A stretch of 64,000 nt of DNA from Oreocharis arfaki (taxonomy: Eukaryota > Chordata > Aves > Passeriformes > Paramythiidae). Shown piece after piece: positions 48,441 through 61,125 of the stretch; positions within the stretch are counted from its first letter, which is position 1; each line of letters starts with the position of its first letter. The notes beneath the pieces were generated by a model. The model was given only the letters and a program-made list of their open reading frames with translations, had not been told where the DNA came from and made no database searches. Made by a program: the position numbers and the translations under genes. The stretch is taken from NCBI GenBank assembly GCA_013398015.1, contig VZRR01007857.1, positions 703,736 through 767,735 on the forward strand. Reading direction: 5' to 3'.

Positions 48441-51377
48441 AAAAATATGTAGAGTTTCCATATAGGTTGTTTACTAGAGGTCATCATTAAGCTTTCATAG
48501 GTCATATTGCTTTTGGGGCAGTGGAGGGACTGGAACAATTTTGATGCGGTGGGTGGAGTTTATGAAAATACAGCACAAGAGTAAAGATGCAGGAATTGGT
48601 AGTTACCATGCTGTTAACATCCCTGTTTGTGAGTAAATAGTATCTGAAATTACTTAATTCTGATTTTGTTAGTTTCTTCTCGAACAGGGTTTTTTAGGAG
48701 TATTGATTTTGTGTTGAGGTTATGGGGTTCTTTCTTTAAACCTTTTGAAAAGAACCCCACACCCTGATGTTTTAAAGCTTTATATGTTTGAACAAAAAAT
48801 ATGCCTGGTAAATTTTGTGGAATAGCTGATTTTGGCAAGTGGGTGATTCATGTGAAGTTGTAGTCTTGACTCCCATTTAGAAGCACTTCAGCTTGTGAAC
48901 AAAAATCCCCTAAGGATTAAACTGCCCGAGTTAAAGCGGAGTACATTAAGGCAGCTCTGTAATGTGTGCTTTGGCTCTCGCAGCCTTACATCCTCAGACC
49001 ACATAAATTCACTTAAGTGAACCAATGTCTTCAGGAAAGATGGCATTCCTGTCTGGGCAGTCAGGGAAAAGTGGGGATGCCTTTTAGGTAATTTGTCAGA
49101 CACCTTTGTTGTTGTTTGAGCTTCCTGATGAACTTTTTCTTTTTAAGAATGATGTATGACAAAGCAAATCAAGTATGTCAGAAGCTTTTGGGACTGCACA
49201 TTTCATGTGTCACATCTTAATTGTATTTCTAACATTCCAGAATGCATCCTGGATTTTTTTGGTTTTTTGAGAGGATGTGGGGAAGGTAATTTAATATGAG
49301 CAAAGACTTAGCATGAAGTGAAGTGTACTTAGTTTTAGTTCATGATGACTGGCTGATTCCTGTAGGGAGAAGAAGAGAGAGTGTATAGGAATTAGTGTGA
49401 GAAATTAATGCTTTTGGATTTATCTTATTGCCTTTCTCTAAAACTGTAAACACAAAAGAATAAACTTTCCTCCCAATGTCATAAAAGCCAGTACTTTCAA
49501 CAACCTTCAAATACAGTCCATAACTGAGGCAAAGAGAGGAAGAGAGGGAGCAGTCAGCTGATGCTGCCTCCAGAGAGCAACGTTCTAATCTTACTCCTGG
49601 GTCAGGATAAAAGGAGTTTGGTGGTCTCAGCTTAATCCCCAGTGGAACTTCATCCACATAGAAAAAAAACACCACAGAGTTTGGCATAATCCTGCTTAAT
49701 AAGCAGTTTGTTCCCAGCTCAGACCTGGGCCTGGGCCGCCCTGGGTTTGGAGGGAGGCAGGAGCTTACGCAACGCCCGCCGTCCTCCTGCCCGCTCCCAC
49801 CCAGCCTGGCGCTCGCCCCTTTGCATGGGAACTGCTTTTCACACAGAAACTTAGAACAAAGTCTGAAGCCTGCAAATATTTAATCAGCCTTGTGAGCTAT
49901 TGTCTGTCTCGCCTCATGTGTGAGGGAACTCCCTGTGCTTCTCCCATAAACTCTCAGTTTTCCAAGGCTCTGCAGAGCCGCGGTGGCTGTCCCCGGCGTG
50001 GCCGGCCCCATGCAGAGGGAGCGTTGTCCTGCTCTGTGTTCCCAGCAGCTGACAGTTCTTCCGAGCCCTTGGATGCTGCTCGGAGGGTGGGAGCCTGCGA
50101 GAGGCCCAGAGAAGTCTCCCAAACCCGTTGTGTCATGTTCAGCTCAAGTCACGCTTGATTGAAGCGATACTGAAACGTAAAGAACAAAATGCATTACTGG
50201 AGTACTATGGAAAGTGTTGCTTGTCTTCTTCTCCCCTTAATAAGGGGTAAATTGTAGTTCATTTTTTGTGGCAGAAAAGCCCATTTTCTTGCTCTCTGTT
50301 TGAAGCTTTGTCTCAGCCAGCTCTGTAATATGTCCAGTGGCTCAGTGTTTCACAAGCTTTTTGGTTGATGATTAGATACTTGGACAAACCCTTTACATTT
50401 CTTGTGGAAGCCATAAGACAAAACGTGCTAGGAATAATAATTCTAAGGCTATATAGCTTACTTATGAGTAGGGTTTCAGAGTGTGACAGAAAATGTTTGC
50501 TTTTGAAGAGGGAAAATGCTCTGAGACACACAAAAAGATTTTATGTGTTTTAGACTGTAATGTTTGAATTATTCACACCTTCTGGGGATTTTGACCCAAA
50601 CTAGCTCTGTTTCCAAGGATGCTGGTGGAAACCTCAGCCAACAGTCAGCTTAAACTTCTGTTGACTGGTCCTGTTTCTTCTCTACCCTTTAAATCATCTT
50701 CATTCAGATCAATTGGGTTTCATTCTGTGTAAATGACTGGAGAATTGTGCCTGAAGCAGCAACTTGAATTTGTAAGTGGTTCATCATCGAAGTTGAAAAT
50801 ATTATCTGAGTGTGAAGATGATTCTTCAAAAACAGTGCAGGGCTACAAAGGCTAATTGTAATCACTTCAGGGCTCAGAATAATGCCTGAGGGTTTGAGAT
50901 ATGTCATGATGGGGGTTTTAATTTTATCTAACAGAATATATGTATTTCTCATACATTTGATCTATAATATTTCCTAATTAAAAATTTTTAGGCCAACACT
51001 TAAACATATTAATATTCTGTTACATTATTGTGGAAACAAGCTTAGAATTTTCTAGAAAGCAGTGGTACCTTTTGGTTTAACAAGATCCTTAAGTATAAGA
51101 TTAACATAAAGTGTGAGAACAACCTCACATTTAAATGTTTATTTTTATGTTAATAAGTGCTAAAATGCTATCACTTCTAAAATTGGGCTTTTCCTTAATA
51201 CCTTTTCTCGGTCGGATATTACATTACTATTTTATCCTGTAGCCCAGACATGTATTAAATTCACAAGTAACCTGAATGCATATTAGAATTGTTTCCATTT
51301 TCCTTTCATCACATTGTAATGAGGTCTATCTTTCACAGTATCTGTTTAACATTTTTTATTTATTGCTGAAGTTAATC

Positions 51378-51414
51378 TTATAATCTTATATATTAATTTT
51401 ATAATCTTATATAT
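51378..51414. repeat. Two-copy 16-base direct repeat
   Basis: The unit ttataatcttatatat is perfect at 51378-51393 and 51399-51414, giving a 21-base period. It is a small local duplication in AT-rich intron sequence. Confidence 0.85.
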
Positions 51415-54400
51415 GCTTCATTTGTTGTCTTATAAGGTGACTTGTTAGTTGTCACTTTGGGCTGCATTTCTTCAAAAGCTTTGTATAATGAAGTTCTTTT
51501 GCTAGGTTTTCCACTAGCATCACTTTTGATAAATATTTTTACATTTTCAGTGCATCCCTGTCCTGGCAGTTGGTCCTTGTCCTATCTTGAATGTTCATAT
51601 GTCTTAGGATGATTACACAAAAACTGATGAGAGAATTTTTTTCTGTGATTTATACACAGAGCACCCCTGAATCTGCTTAAACCATGGAGCTCTAAAAGAC
51701 GATGCTTAGAATGTGGTTTATAGGAAGACTGGTGTTGTTCCTGAACTCCCTTATCTTCTCTCTGAAAGCTTACACGTGACTCTAAGAAAATAAACACTGG
51801 AATTTTTCAAATAGATAAAATTCTTATTTTTAAATTTGAATGTAGCATTCTGGAACTTTCTTTTTGCATGGAAATGGTGCTGATTCCTGAGAAATGCTAG
51901 GAGGAATTTAGAACATTCTTTGCTCAGAGCTTTGCCAATAGTGGGGTTTGCAAAATGGAAAGAAAAGAGCTTGACCTTAAAACAGAAGAAGAGTCTAAGT
52001 GGTGACATATTCTGCTGATTAAATGCTAGCAGTATGAGATCTGTTTATATAGAAGCAAAGAAATAATGCAGATCTAACTTTGAAGAGAAACTCTGGTCTA
52101 CTAATATAAAGACTTACTTCTTTTACAAAGTTGTAAATAACCTGACATCAAAAAGGGATTTAACTGTTTTATGGAATACTTTTACAGAAGTTAGATGCAC
52201 AGTTCCTGTTCAATGAAGTTATTAGTTGTTAGTACAAATTAGAATTGACATTTATATAAATGATAAATACATGGAAAAGAAACATTAGTAGTTCCCATAC
52301 CAACTACCACTCTAAGATCCTAATGTTTATAATGGCCATGTTGAAGTTTGGAAGCACAGGTCATCTGAGATAGCAGAGAAGGCAGGAGCACCCCTCAGAG
52401 AACCATTAACCTTTTAGGCTGAGTTGTTCTAAGAAAATTGCATCTGAATGTGAACTACATTTTAGCAGAAGAGCACAGGCAAGTAGAAAGGCGCATTTTA
52501 ATGCTTCATTTCATAAAAATAGAAGGGAATTCTGTTGGGAAGGATGTTTTTGTAGAAAGTTAATTCAGCTCCTGGTGATAAGCACTGTATTTGTTTCTAG
52601 GTACCTGTGGAACACACCGTTTCACTGCCAGGTTTTTCTCCAAGAGCCAAAGGCTTTGCTTCAGGAAGTTCTGAACTTTCCAACTGCATTTTTCTGTATC
52701 CACATTAGTATAACTTTGTCTCAGTTTTCACTTGATAAAGAGCTGCAGCTCCTAATATTTGGTCAAAATTAACAAAACCCATCAGCCTGACTATAGACTA
52801 CGAAGAACATGGCATTTTCATGCAGGGTTGGTCACAAAAGAGCAGTGCACTTGGATGACTTGTAAGGTTTTGTTCGAAACTTGACATTTGGGTTTGTGCC
52901 TACAGATTTCAGTTCTCCCCTTGGGAATCTTTTTCCTTTCTCTGCTGTCCATTTTCCCTTTCTTCTGTGGATGAAAGAAACTGGTGGGCTGCAGAAAGCA
53001 CCCATAGTTTCCATTGCCTCCCTGGGAATGGTGGTGCCGTCCCTGTGCTGCTGGGAGGCACTGCCAGGGGCTCAGATGGCAGCTCAGTTGCTGGGTGTTG
53101 TCTCCACCTTGTGCTTTGGTCATGCCCCTGCCCCTGCCACTCTGATGGGCCCCAGCAGTGCCATTGGTGCCAGCTATGCCTTTGCTCCCGAAGTTTCTTC
53201 CCAAAGTGAATCACTTCTCAGTTCTTTGTTTTGCCCTTGCACAGACAAAATTTTGCTGCTGGCTTCCTCTTCTACCTGACTAGAAAATGAATTAACTTCC
53301 TTAAGAGATAATTCCAGTGGTTTTATTGTATATATTGACAGAAATAACTGACGTGAATGATGTCTTTACAGAGCTGCAAATGTCCAAGTGAAGCAAGAAA
53401 ACCTAAATCCACCAGTAGAACTAGACTAAATATTGCTCTAAAAATCAGCACTTCCAGTCTGCAGTAATCCTGGTCTAGCTTTGTGTAGTACACAAGCAGT
53501 GAAAAAGTTCTTGTCTGATACTGAACCATTTATTTTGTTATCTGTAATAAAATATCTGACAACATTTAACATACATGCATAGAACCATTGGAAACCAATC
53601 TGGGATCATAATCTTTAAATCTTTGGAAGATTACAAGCAGAGTTTTAAATTCAATTAGTTCCCCTTTTTTGAATGCAGTTACAACTTGGAAAAAGAAACT
53701 CGGGTTGTCACCAAAAGTGCTACTCCCTAATAAATCTTCACAGAGCAATTTAATTGAACTGCTAGTTCTTGCTAAGTTACTAGCGTGCATCTCCGTTACC
53801 TATTTAGAACATGTGAATATATGAATGATATGAATATGTGAATTATCAATTCACATTAATTTAACTAATATTTGTTCAATATTTTACATACAGTCATTCT
53901 TCAACTTTCTGACTGACATTTTAGTTTGGTCAATGAAAATCCTGTTTATTAAAAGGTGTTTGTATACTCCTGATTATGAAAATAAATGTATAAATTTTGT
54001 ATATAAATATATAAAATTAACTATTGAATTGGTAAGATTTTACATCTGATTTGACATGTAACTGCTGAGACATTCTGTATCATTGCTGTACCATTCCAAA
54101 GTTCTGGATCCTATTAGTTATGAGGATTTTTTACCCTCCTTTGATGAAAATACATACATATGCATTTTAAAGTAATGGTAGTTTTCATTGATAAAGGGAA
54201 TACAGAGAAAGATTAAGTGAAGTACAAATATGTGTATATGTAGTATGTAAATAGAATTAGGAGGTGTTCAGCAAAACATCTTTCCCTTGCTAGTTCTCAG
54301 GCAAAGGTTGCCCCTACTCATTATCTCCCTGCAAGGAAGAAAAGGAGCTGCACTTCTGTGATTCTCATTCCTGTAGGACCATCAGAACATTATTTTGGGG

Positions 54401-57400
54401 TCCTTGGAGCTCACTGAAAAATGAAATGAGCTGCAACGTTCCCCTTTGCTACCCAGAGGAAATCACACCCAAGTTTTTGGGTTCATACGATCTAGTAGTT
54501 CCCTGAAAAGGGCATTCAGTCCTGGGAAGTTCTGCTGTGCAAGGTGCCAGGAGGCAGTGGCAGGAGAGGAAGGCTGCTGCCACTGTCCTGGTGGGCATAC
54601 AAGGAGGAACTGAGAACCAGCAGTCGCCTCAGGTCTGGAGCCAGACACCCTACCTGAGTGACAGGGGAAGCCTTATCTCCCAGCGGAATGATGAGTTCCC
54701 CTCACAACTTTATTACTGTTTCATACCACATGGAGCTTTTAATTTTTTTGATTGATTGTCCTATTTTATTGCTCAAGTGCTGTGTGGCATATTGCTGGCT
54801 TTTGTCATTGGAGTCTGTTTTGAAAGACTGACTTTTATACTGCTTCAGGCTTTCCCAGCAAGAGCTGCAGCAAATGGCCAAGGAGTACACTTCATAGTGA
54901 ATATTGGCCTGAGTAAGCGTGAAGGAAACATGGATTCCATCTAGAGACTTCAGAAATCATGAATCATGCTTTCCTAAGTGATAAACTTCAGAAATAGCAG
55001 TACAGTAGATGGGGATGATTATTGCACTTATGAGAGCAGAGTGCACTTCCCAAAGAGTCACACGGGAGCATGGATTGCTGGTAGGGCGGAGGAAAGAGCC
55101 TGACCCGCTGGCTATTGGAGATTAAGCAAATTAGCAGGACCTGCAGAAGGCTATAAACTGGTGGGAGTGACAGAAGATAACTGCTAGGCAACCTTGAAAG
55201 GTGTTGCTCAGTGAAAAGTTCCCACAGGTCACCACATCACTCATGGTGCCGGACAGTCAGCTGTGGATGCAGCAGGCGCAGCATGCGTGGTATGGGAGGC
55301 CTGGAAATGCAGACAGACACCAACCAGGGAGGGTTGTAGTCCTAAAGGTGAGGATTGGAGTTGCTCTAGCCTCTCCTTCTCAGCAGGCTTTTACATTGAG
55401 ACCAGTGTTGACCAGTGCCTTCTGGTGTGCTAAACCTGAATTCTCACCATGCTCTGTAACAGGGGCTGCACCTCCAATATGGATCAGGGCCTGGAGTTTA
55501 GCTGGTGGCACAAAGGGAAACTTCCTTGATTCTTTATGAAATGGCATTTCAGAAACCTGTTTGCTGTGTCTCCTACCTGTGCCTTGTTCTAGTCTTCAGA
55601 GGTTTGTTCCAACATTTAGTACGTATTGGGCCATAAATAAGCTAAGGTAAGCTGGAATTTATTCCAGCTAAGCACAGGCAAAACCAATAAAGTTGTATGA
55701 ATATCTATAAATTTTGAGAATAAGCAACATTTTAAAAGGAAACAAAGAAAACATTAATGTGAATTGCCTGCTCTGGATTAAAAAAAAAAATGTAGTAGCT
55801 TAGACTGATTTGATAGGTCGCAGTTCAGAAAAAGAAAACCACAAGCAAATATTAATGGAACATAGGCACACAGCTGAAGTTAAGCAGGTGCTTAAATGCT
55901 TGGCTGTACAGAAATGCAGTGATTTAATTAGGATCTTGTTACCTTTGACAGGCATATCTGACTTTCAGGCTAGAGAGAGAGCAACAAGAAAAGCTAATTC
56001 TAGGTAAACGCACCTGGATCCCAGTATGTGGCAGGAGGAGAGGCAAGCTGCATTTCAGTAAGGAGTTTTATCTTGTATGAGAGCAGTTTGTAAGATGAGT
56101 ATTCCATATTCCAGCCTGCAAAACTCCCTGGGATTATTAAGCCCAGTGACTGCTTAAAAGGAAAAAAAACAAACTAACAAAAAAAAACCAAGAAAGAGAA
56201 TTGCAAGGTTTTAATTTGGTTTCTTTGTTGTTCATCTGCTAAGTCAAGTGCTGGCCTTCACTTTCTCCACCCATTGACAGGAAAACAAGGAATATGTGCT
56301 CTGCTGCAGGTTTATTTGATTGGCTTTTTTTCCAGTAAGGGGTGACTCATGGCTTTTTTCTTCAGAGTACATAATACAGTGTATCAGGTTTAGTAGCTGC
56401 ATTAGTACAATGAGCTGAAATCATTAAATTGATTCCACATGTGATAAATACCAGATTAAAACAGTCAGCAACCCCTGTATATACCTTCCTATCTTTAATG
56501 TTGATAATATCATAGAAGTAAAACTGTTGAAAAGGAAAAGATAATGAAATAATAATTCCATGGAAGCTGTCTGGATATCTGCACTGTGAGTTTGGCAGGA
56601 CTTCACTAAGTATCCATGGCATTTTTAGGACAGGTAAAGGAAGTGAACTGTGAAATAAAAAATTAAAAGTCTCAAAAACTTCTTCGCCTCTGCCTGTTCA
56701 TCAAGGGTATGGTGGCCATTAAAAAGAAATCAAGAGTTCTGTTGTTCTGCCCTGGATCAGAAATGCCAATTGTAGTTATTTTAGTACAATTATGATTGAC
56801 TTTAAATACTTTCCTGATTGTAGAATTTACCACAGAAAAATAGAACAGTGTAATAACCACTCTGGGTAATTTAAAATTTCAGCAGTACTCCCAAACCTGG
56901 AGGGCACCTCTTGCTTACAGGGTGGGAGCTGAGAGTTTAGAATCATCCAAATGCTTCAGTGATATTTTCCTCAAAACAGTGTCTGAATGTATGCTTAATT
57001 GTCACTTTTTGGGCTGTCTTTTAAAAATTCCTCCTGTCTTTAAGGGCATTAAGACATTGCTACCAGTATTTTGAAAGGTTTTTAATGTCTTTTTTGACTG
57101 GTGAACTGAAAAAAAATGCAAACTATTACTTTGTTCATCTTGTTTTTAAACTGAACTGCATTATCAACTTAGTGTGTGCTCTGAAGGTATTGTTAAAAGT
57201 GCTTTGAAAACTTGTAAATCCCTGTAATTTATGTTCCTGTAGTCTCAACTGCTTCTTTCTGTCCTTCTGGTTTTAATTTGAATGCAGTCTTGTCTGGGTG
57301 TGTACCTGTAAAATTGTGTTTTTCCAAGTACAATTTACAGTCGTGACCCTCAGTTTTACAGTGTTCCAACCTTATAGAAGCTTCCTCCTATGCCAAAAAG

Positions 57401-58278
57401 CCAACTTTGGGTCAAACAGCTCTTTCATATTGTAATTGTCTAATCAAGGTTCCTTGGAACAGATCCGATTTGGGCATTTTTTAGTTTATCGCAAAGATTT
57501 TATAAGAATATCAAGTGAATTGGAAAGGTTCCTTTGTAGGAGACCAGTGATAGCATTGCCTTATTCCTTCAGATGTATACAGTTGTAAACTTAGCCTTCT
57601 TCATGACAACAGTCCCATTTATCTAAACAATTCTCCTTTTAGAGCCAATGGCACTGATAGAAACTGAGATAAGAAATACAGATGGGAGGATCTCTCTGAG
57701 TCTCTCCTTACAGAAACTCCTCGCTGGGTAACTCACAATCCCCTTTTCTTTTTGGTGCCTGAGAATGCGTGGCAGACATCTCCCATGAAACACAGTCCTC
57801 TCGAATTGCCAGCTCGAGGAAAGGATGGTCGGGCTTCGGGAGGGTTTTTAAAATCCGGGTGATTTCTTTCTGGATTTTCTTCCCCCGTGTTTAAATGGCA
57901 GGCGTTGGGGTTTTGTGTTTCATAGCTCTGACTTAGAATAGTCCTTGTGCTATAATTCTTTGTCTTTTGAATTAAGGTATTAAATTATCTATTTTATTGT
58001 AATCTGTAAATTAATCCCTTGCTAATTTGCTGTCTTTTTGGGTGATACAGAAAAAAGAACTTTCAGAGCTTAATATTTTTTATGTTAATCCGCAGTAAAA
58101 ATAGTACTTGCACACTGAAACAGAAGTTATTTGAACTAAATGTTATAGGCTTTATTTTTAGTACTTACTCCTCATCCACGCTCATTTTTTTAGCATGACT
58201 TCAGCACCCTCGGTGGTTAAGAGGAAGAGAAGAGCAGATAGATCACGTGGCTTAATTTTGTTCTGTTTGTATTTCCAG

Positions 58279-58470
58279 ATCATTGTACAGTCTGGCCGTC
58301 ACCCCACGGTGCTCCAAAAACTCTGCCAGTTGCCTTTCCAGTATTTCAGCGATCCTCGTTTAATCAAAGTGCTCTTCCCTTCGCTAATAGCTGCTTGTTA
58401 CAATAACCCTCAGAACAAGATCATCCTGGAGCAGGAGATGAGCTGTGTTTTACTCGCCACCTTCATCCAG
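58279..58470 (+). CDS. SCAPER: SCAPER coding exon (VQSGRHPTVLQKLCQLPFQY segment)
   Basis: The acceptor is tgtttgtatttccag and the donor is CAG|gtactg. The exon is exactly 64 codons in phase 0: IIVQSGRHPTVLQKLCQLPF, QYFSDPRLIKVLFPSLIAAC, YNNPQNKIILEQEMSCVLLA and TFIQ. It is symmetric and very strongly conserved in SCAPER. An in-phase ATG at 58195 opens 28 further codons upstream, including a KRKRR run, but this is intronic sequence with no family match. These are residues 339-402 of the window segment. Confidence 0.97.
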
Positions 58471-61073
58471 GTACTGCTGCAGTGCTGTGGCAGGCGCAGG
58501 GGCACTGCCAGCGCTGTGCTCGCCTTTGCTCTCGGTGTGGGGATCGTTAACTTAAATAAAACAAGCAAACAGCAGTGAAGTACTTTCAGATTCTCCACAG
58601 CTCTTCTCAAACCACAGATTCCGCCTGTACTTGAGGCATCTTATCCCGCTGAAAGGTTACCGAGTAGTTCAGGTTCTCACTATCCATGCAGAATCCTGTT
58701 TTTATTAAAGTTATGGGATGTACTGGGAAGATTTGATGTAGATCTTCAAATATTTGTTTTTTCAAAAATTCCTGTGCATAAAGAATGTCTGAAATTGCTA
58801 TATTAATGTGTTTACATACAAATGTACAGTTATATACTGTGTACCATAGATTTACAGAGAACTGGGTAAGTGTATATATTTTATACAGAAAATACACAAA
58901 ACATATGTTACCAGTCTAATCTTGCAATCTCTATTTTTGACAGTAAGCCACCGAGGTCATTACAAATACTGTTTTGAATAAGGATTTGCAGTATTTTTCT
59001 TCCCTTTGTTTAAATTTATATGCTGTTTTATCTATCAGATTTTTTGCATGCCTCGTGGTTTTCATGCATTTTATTGACTGTTTCCAGTGAATAAATGCGG
59101 TTTTCATAAACACTCTACCATTAAAAATAATACTCTTTTAGGAGTCTGTAACCCTGTATCAGTCACCTGAAAGTTACTGTTGTTGATAAAGAAATGTTAG
59201 TCAAACTCTTTTCCCTTAATGCTTTACAGTGAGTCAAAGAATAGGCTACATGCATTTGAGAAAGTACAAGAACTAAATATTTACTACGAGACTTTGCATA
59301 ACATCAAACTTCTGAGTGCAACTACTTTTTATCCTTTTAATACTAAAATAATTGCATAGCAGTTTTTTTAAAAGAAGTTTGGAGCTTAGTATTAGAAAAA
59401 GTTGCCGTATAGTAATGAACTTCTGGTTCAATGCACAGCTATAATTAATCTTTTTTGGCTTTCTTATAGTGATACTACAGATTTTAGTGTAGAAGTTGGG
59501 GTGGGAAAAAATAATTTATGCATTACTAGTAAGTACAGCAAGTTTAGTTTGGGGTTTTTTCAGCTAAAAAACATGAGAGTGGAGGAGAATGTTCCCTATA
59601 TGAATAATTAAGGTTGTTTACCTTGATTTCTGTTCTATAAGAGATGGAATGGCACTAAAATCCCCTGTAGCTATGGTAAAGCATAAGTATATTTATGAGG
59701 GTCAGCGTTAGTAATTTGATTTCCAATTGGAGTTATATCCCAGATGGCAAGTCCATGTACTATTCCTGCAGGCTTTTTAGAAAAAGGTGTTCTGTTAAAA
59801 TATGGAAGAGTTGTGTGTGCTGTAAAGTGTCCTGTCACTGCTGACTTCACTGATCCTTCAGTATTTTGCCTATTTGAAAGTCTAATCCCCAATGTTGCAC
59901 ATGCATACACGGAGAGCAGTTCTGGCAGGATCCAAGGAATGCTGAGATCCCGCACACACACAAGGGACTTGCCTCTCTACTTTTATTTCAACTCGCTGCT
60001 GTTTGTGAAGCAAATCTCTCATTTGCTTCAGTAGAAGGTTTGGGAAAGACTGTAAAATGTTGCCCCGAGATTAGAAAATGAGGTTCTTCCTTTGCCAGGG
60101 AATGCAAAAAGAAGTCCCGTTTACGTAAAAGTTTGGTGGTGTGTACGAATATAACACTTAAATACAGTGTGTTAAATGTGTGCAGTGAAAATCAAAGGAA
60201 GAGCATTGCTGCATTTTACAGCGACCTCCCTACCGATAGATGTATTTCCATCATCTGGAGTTTGCATCAGCCGGTTTATTTTTGTTACTTCTGGTTTGAG
60301 ATGTGCAGAAATAAGTAGAAACATTCGGGAATATCCATTATTTGCTGTGTTGTATCTTATCTCTGATAATACCTTCTTCAGTATTCTGCTGGGTGGGTAC
60401 TCCAACAAGAGATAGGCTCTGTAGTGGGGAGCTGACTGGTTCCGGGCACAGTCGGTGTCCGGGCTGGCTCCGAGGATGCCGCATCCCAACATCCGACAGC
60501 AGCCGGGATCGCGCCGTGCGCCGGGTGCTCGCGCCGGCCCCCCACAGCTGGGGGCACAGCTGGGGGCACAGCTGGCTGCCAGGGGCAGCAGCGCTGGGCA
60601 GCAACTCCACATTCTCCCAGGAGATCAGCACCTCTGGCTCCCAGGTCACTGGGAAGCACAGCCATTGAAATTGGGATCGTTCATCAAATCTGTAAGAGTG
60701 TATTTAGAGTTGGGAGCAAAAGTCTGAAACACCATTTCTTTTACAGAAACATGGTTATGGTAAATAAAAATCACAGTAATAGTTATTTCCTAAGAAGACA
60801 TTTAAGCCTTGGATTCTCTGTTGTGTACTGAAAATGTATTTTTTGAAAACAGGTATAAATAAATATGTAAAAATCCACTGTAAATTACAGAATTCAAGTG
60901 CTGGCAGTATTCTGTTACAATATGTAGCAAACAAGCCAGAGTTTGTTAATTTACAGACTACGTAAAATATTAGTATTTTTGAGTGACTGTGAAGACTTTA
61001 AAATGTTGGTTTAATTCCTCACATGTAAAATCTGAAAACCTGATGTCTTTTTTTTGTTTGTTTTCCCCCATAG
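58471..61073 (+). other. SCAPER intron, 2.6 kb
   Basis: No supported exon is seen. A CpG-rich block at about 60430-60600 contains a 12-base tandem repeat (unit cacagctggggg at 60543-60575), and an adjacent segment at about 60180-60410 is a weak candidate regulatory element. The acceptor follows a long T-rich tract ending ttttcccccatag at 61073. Confidence 0.88.
60543..60575. repeat. 12-base tandem repeat, about 2.75 copies
   Basis: The unit cacagctggggg repeats at 60543, 60555 and 60567, the last copy partial. Each unit holds a CAGCTG E-box. It lies inside a CpG-rich intronic block, and overlapping open frames on both strands over it are artefacts of the repeat and base composition. Confidence 0.9.
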
Positions 61074-61125
61074 GATTTTGCACAGAGCTCAGGCCAAATG
61101 GAAAATCAGTTATCTCAGCAGAGGG
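61074..61125 (+). CDS. SCAPER: SCAPER short coding exon (DFAQSSGQMENQ segment)
   Basis: The acceptor is ttttcccccatag and the donor is GG|gtacgt at 61126. It reads DFAQSSGQMENQLSQQR plus one base (G) of a glutamate codon completed in the last exon. At 52 bases it is the shortest exon here. The family shows a matching acidic/glutamine linker just before the C-terminal helix. Alternative donors one or two bases away would break the frame into the terminal exon, which fixes the choice. These are residues 403-419 of the window segment. Confidence 0.93.

Larger units (their letters stand above)
43295..58278 (+). other. SCAPER intron, 15.0 kb (largest complete intron seen)
   Basis: No supported exon is seen. 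This intron contains a GC-rich stretch at about 44590-44830, an AT simple-sequence tract at 48366-48440, a CpG-enriched block at about 49710-50130, a local duplication at 51378-51414, a GC-richer block at about 52980-53190, and candidate regulatory segments at about 46850-47260 and 57720-57920. The acceptor before the next exon is tgtttgtatttccag at 58278. Confidence 0.88.

Noticed and set aside
58195..58278. In-phase ATG and KRKRR-containing extension before the IIVQSGRHP exon
   Set aside because: A good acceptor lies at 58278 and SCAPER homology starts there; the upstream part is most likely intron that happens to be open.
60172..60727. Several overlapping open frames on both strands
   Set aside because: They share a CpG-rich block with a 12-base tandem repeat and conflict with each other.
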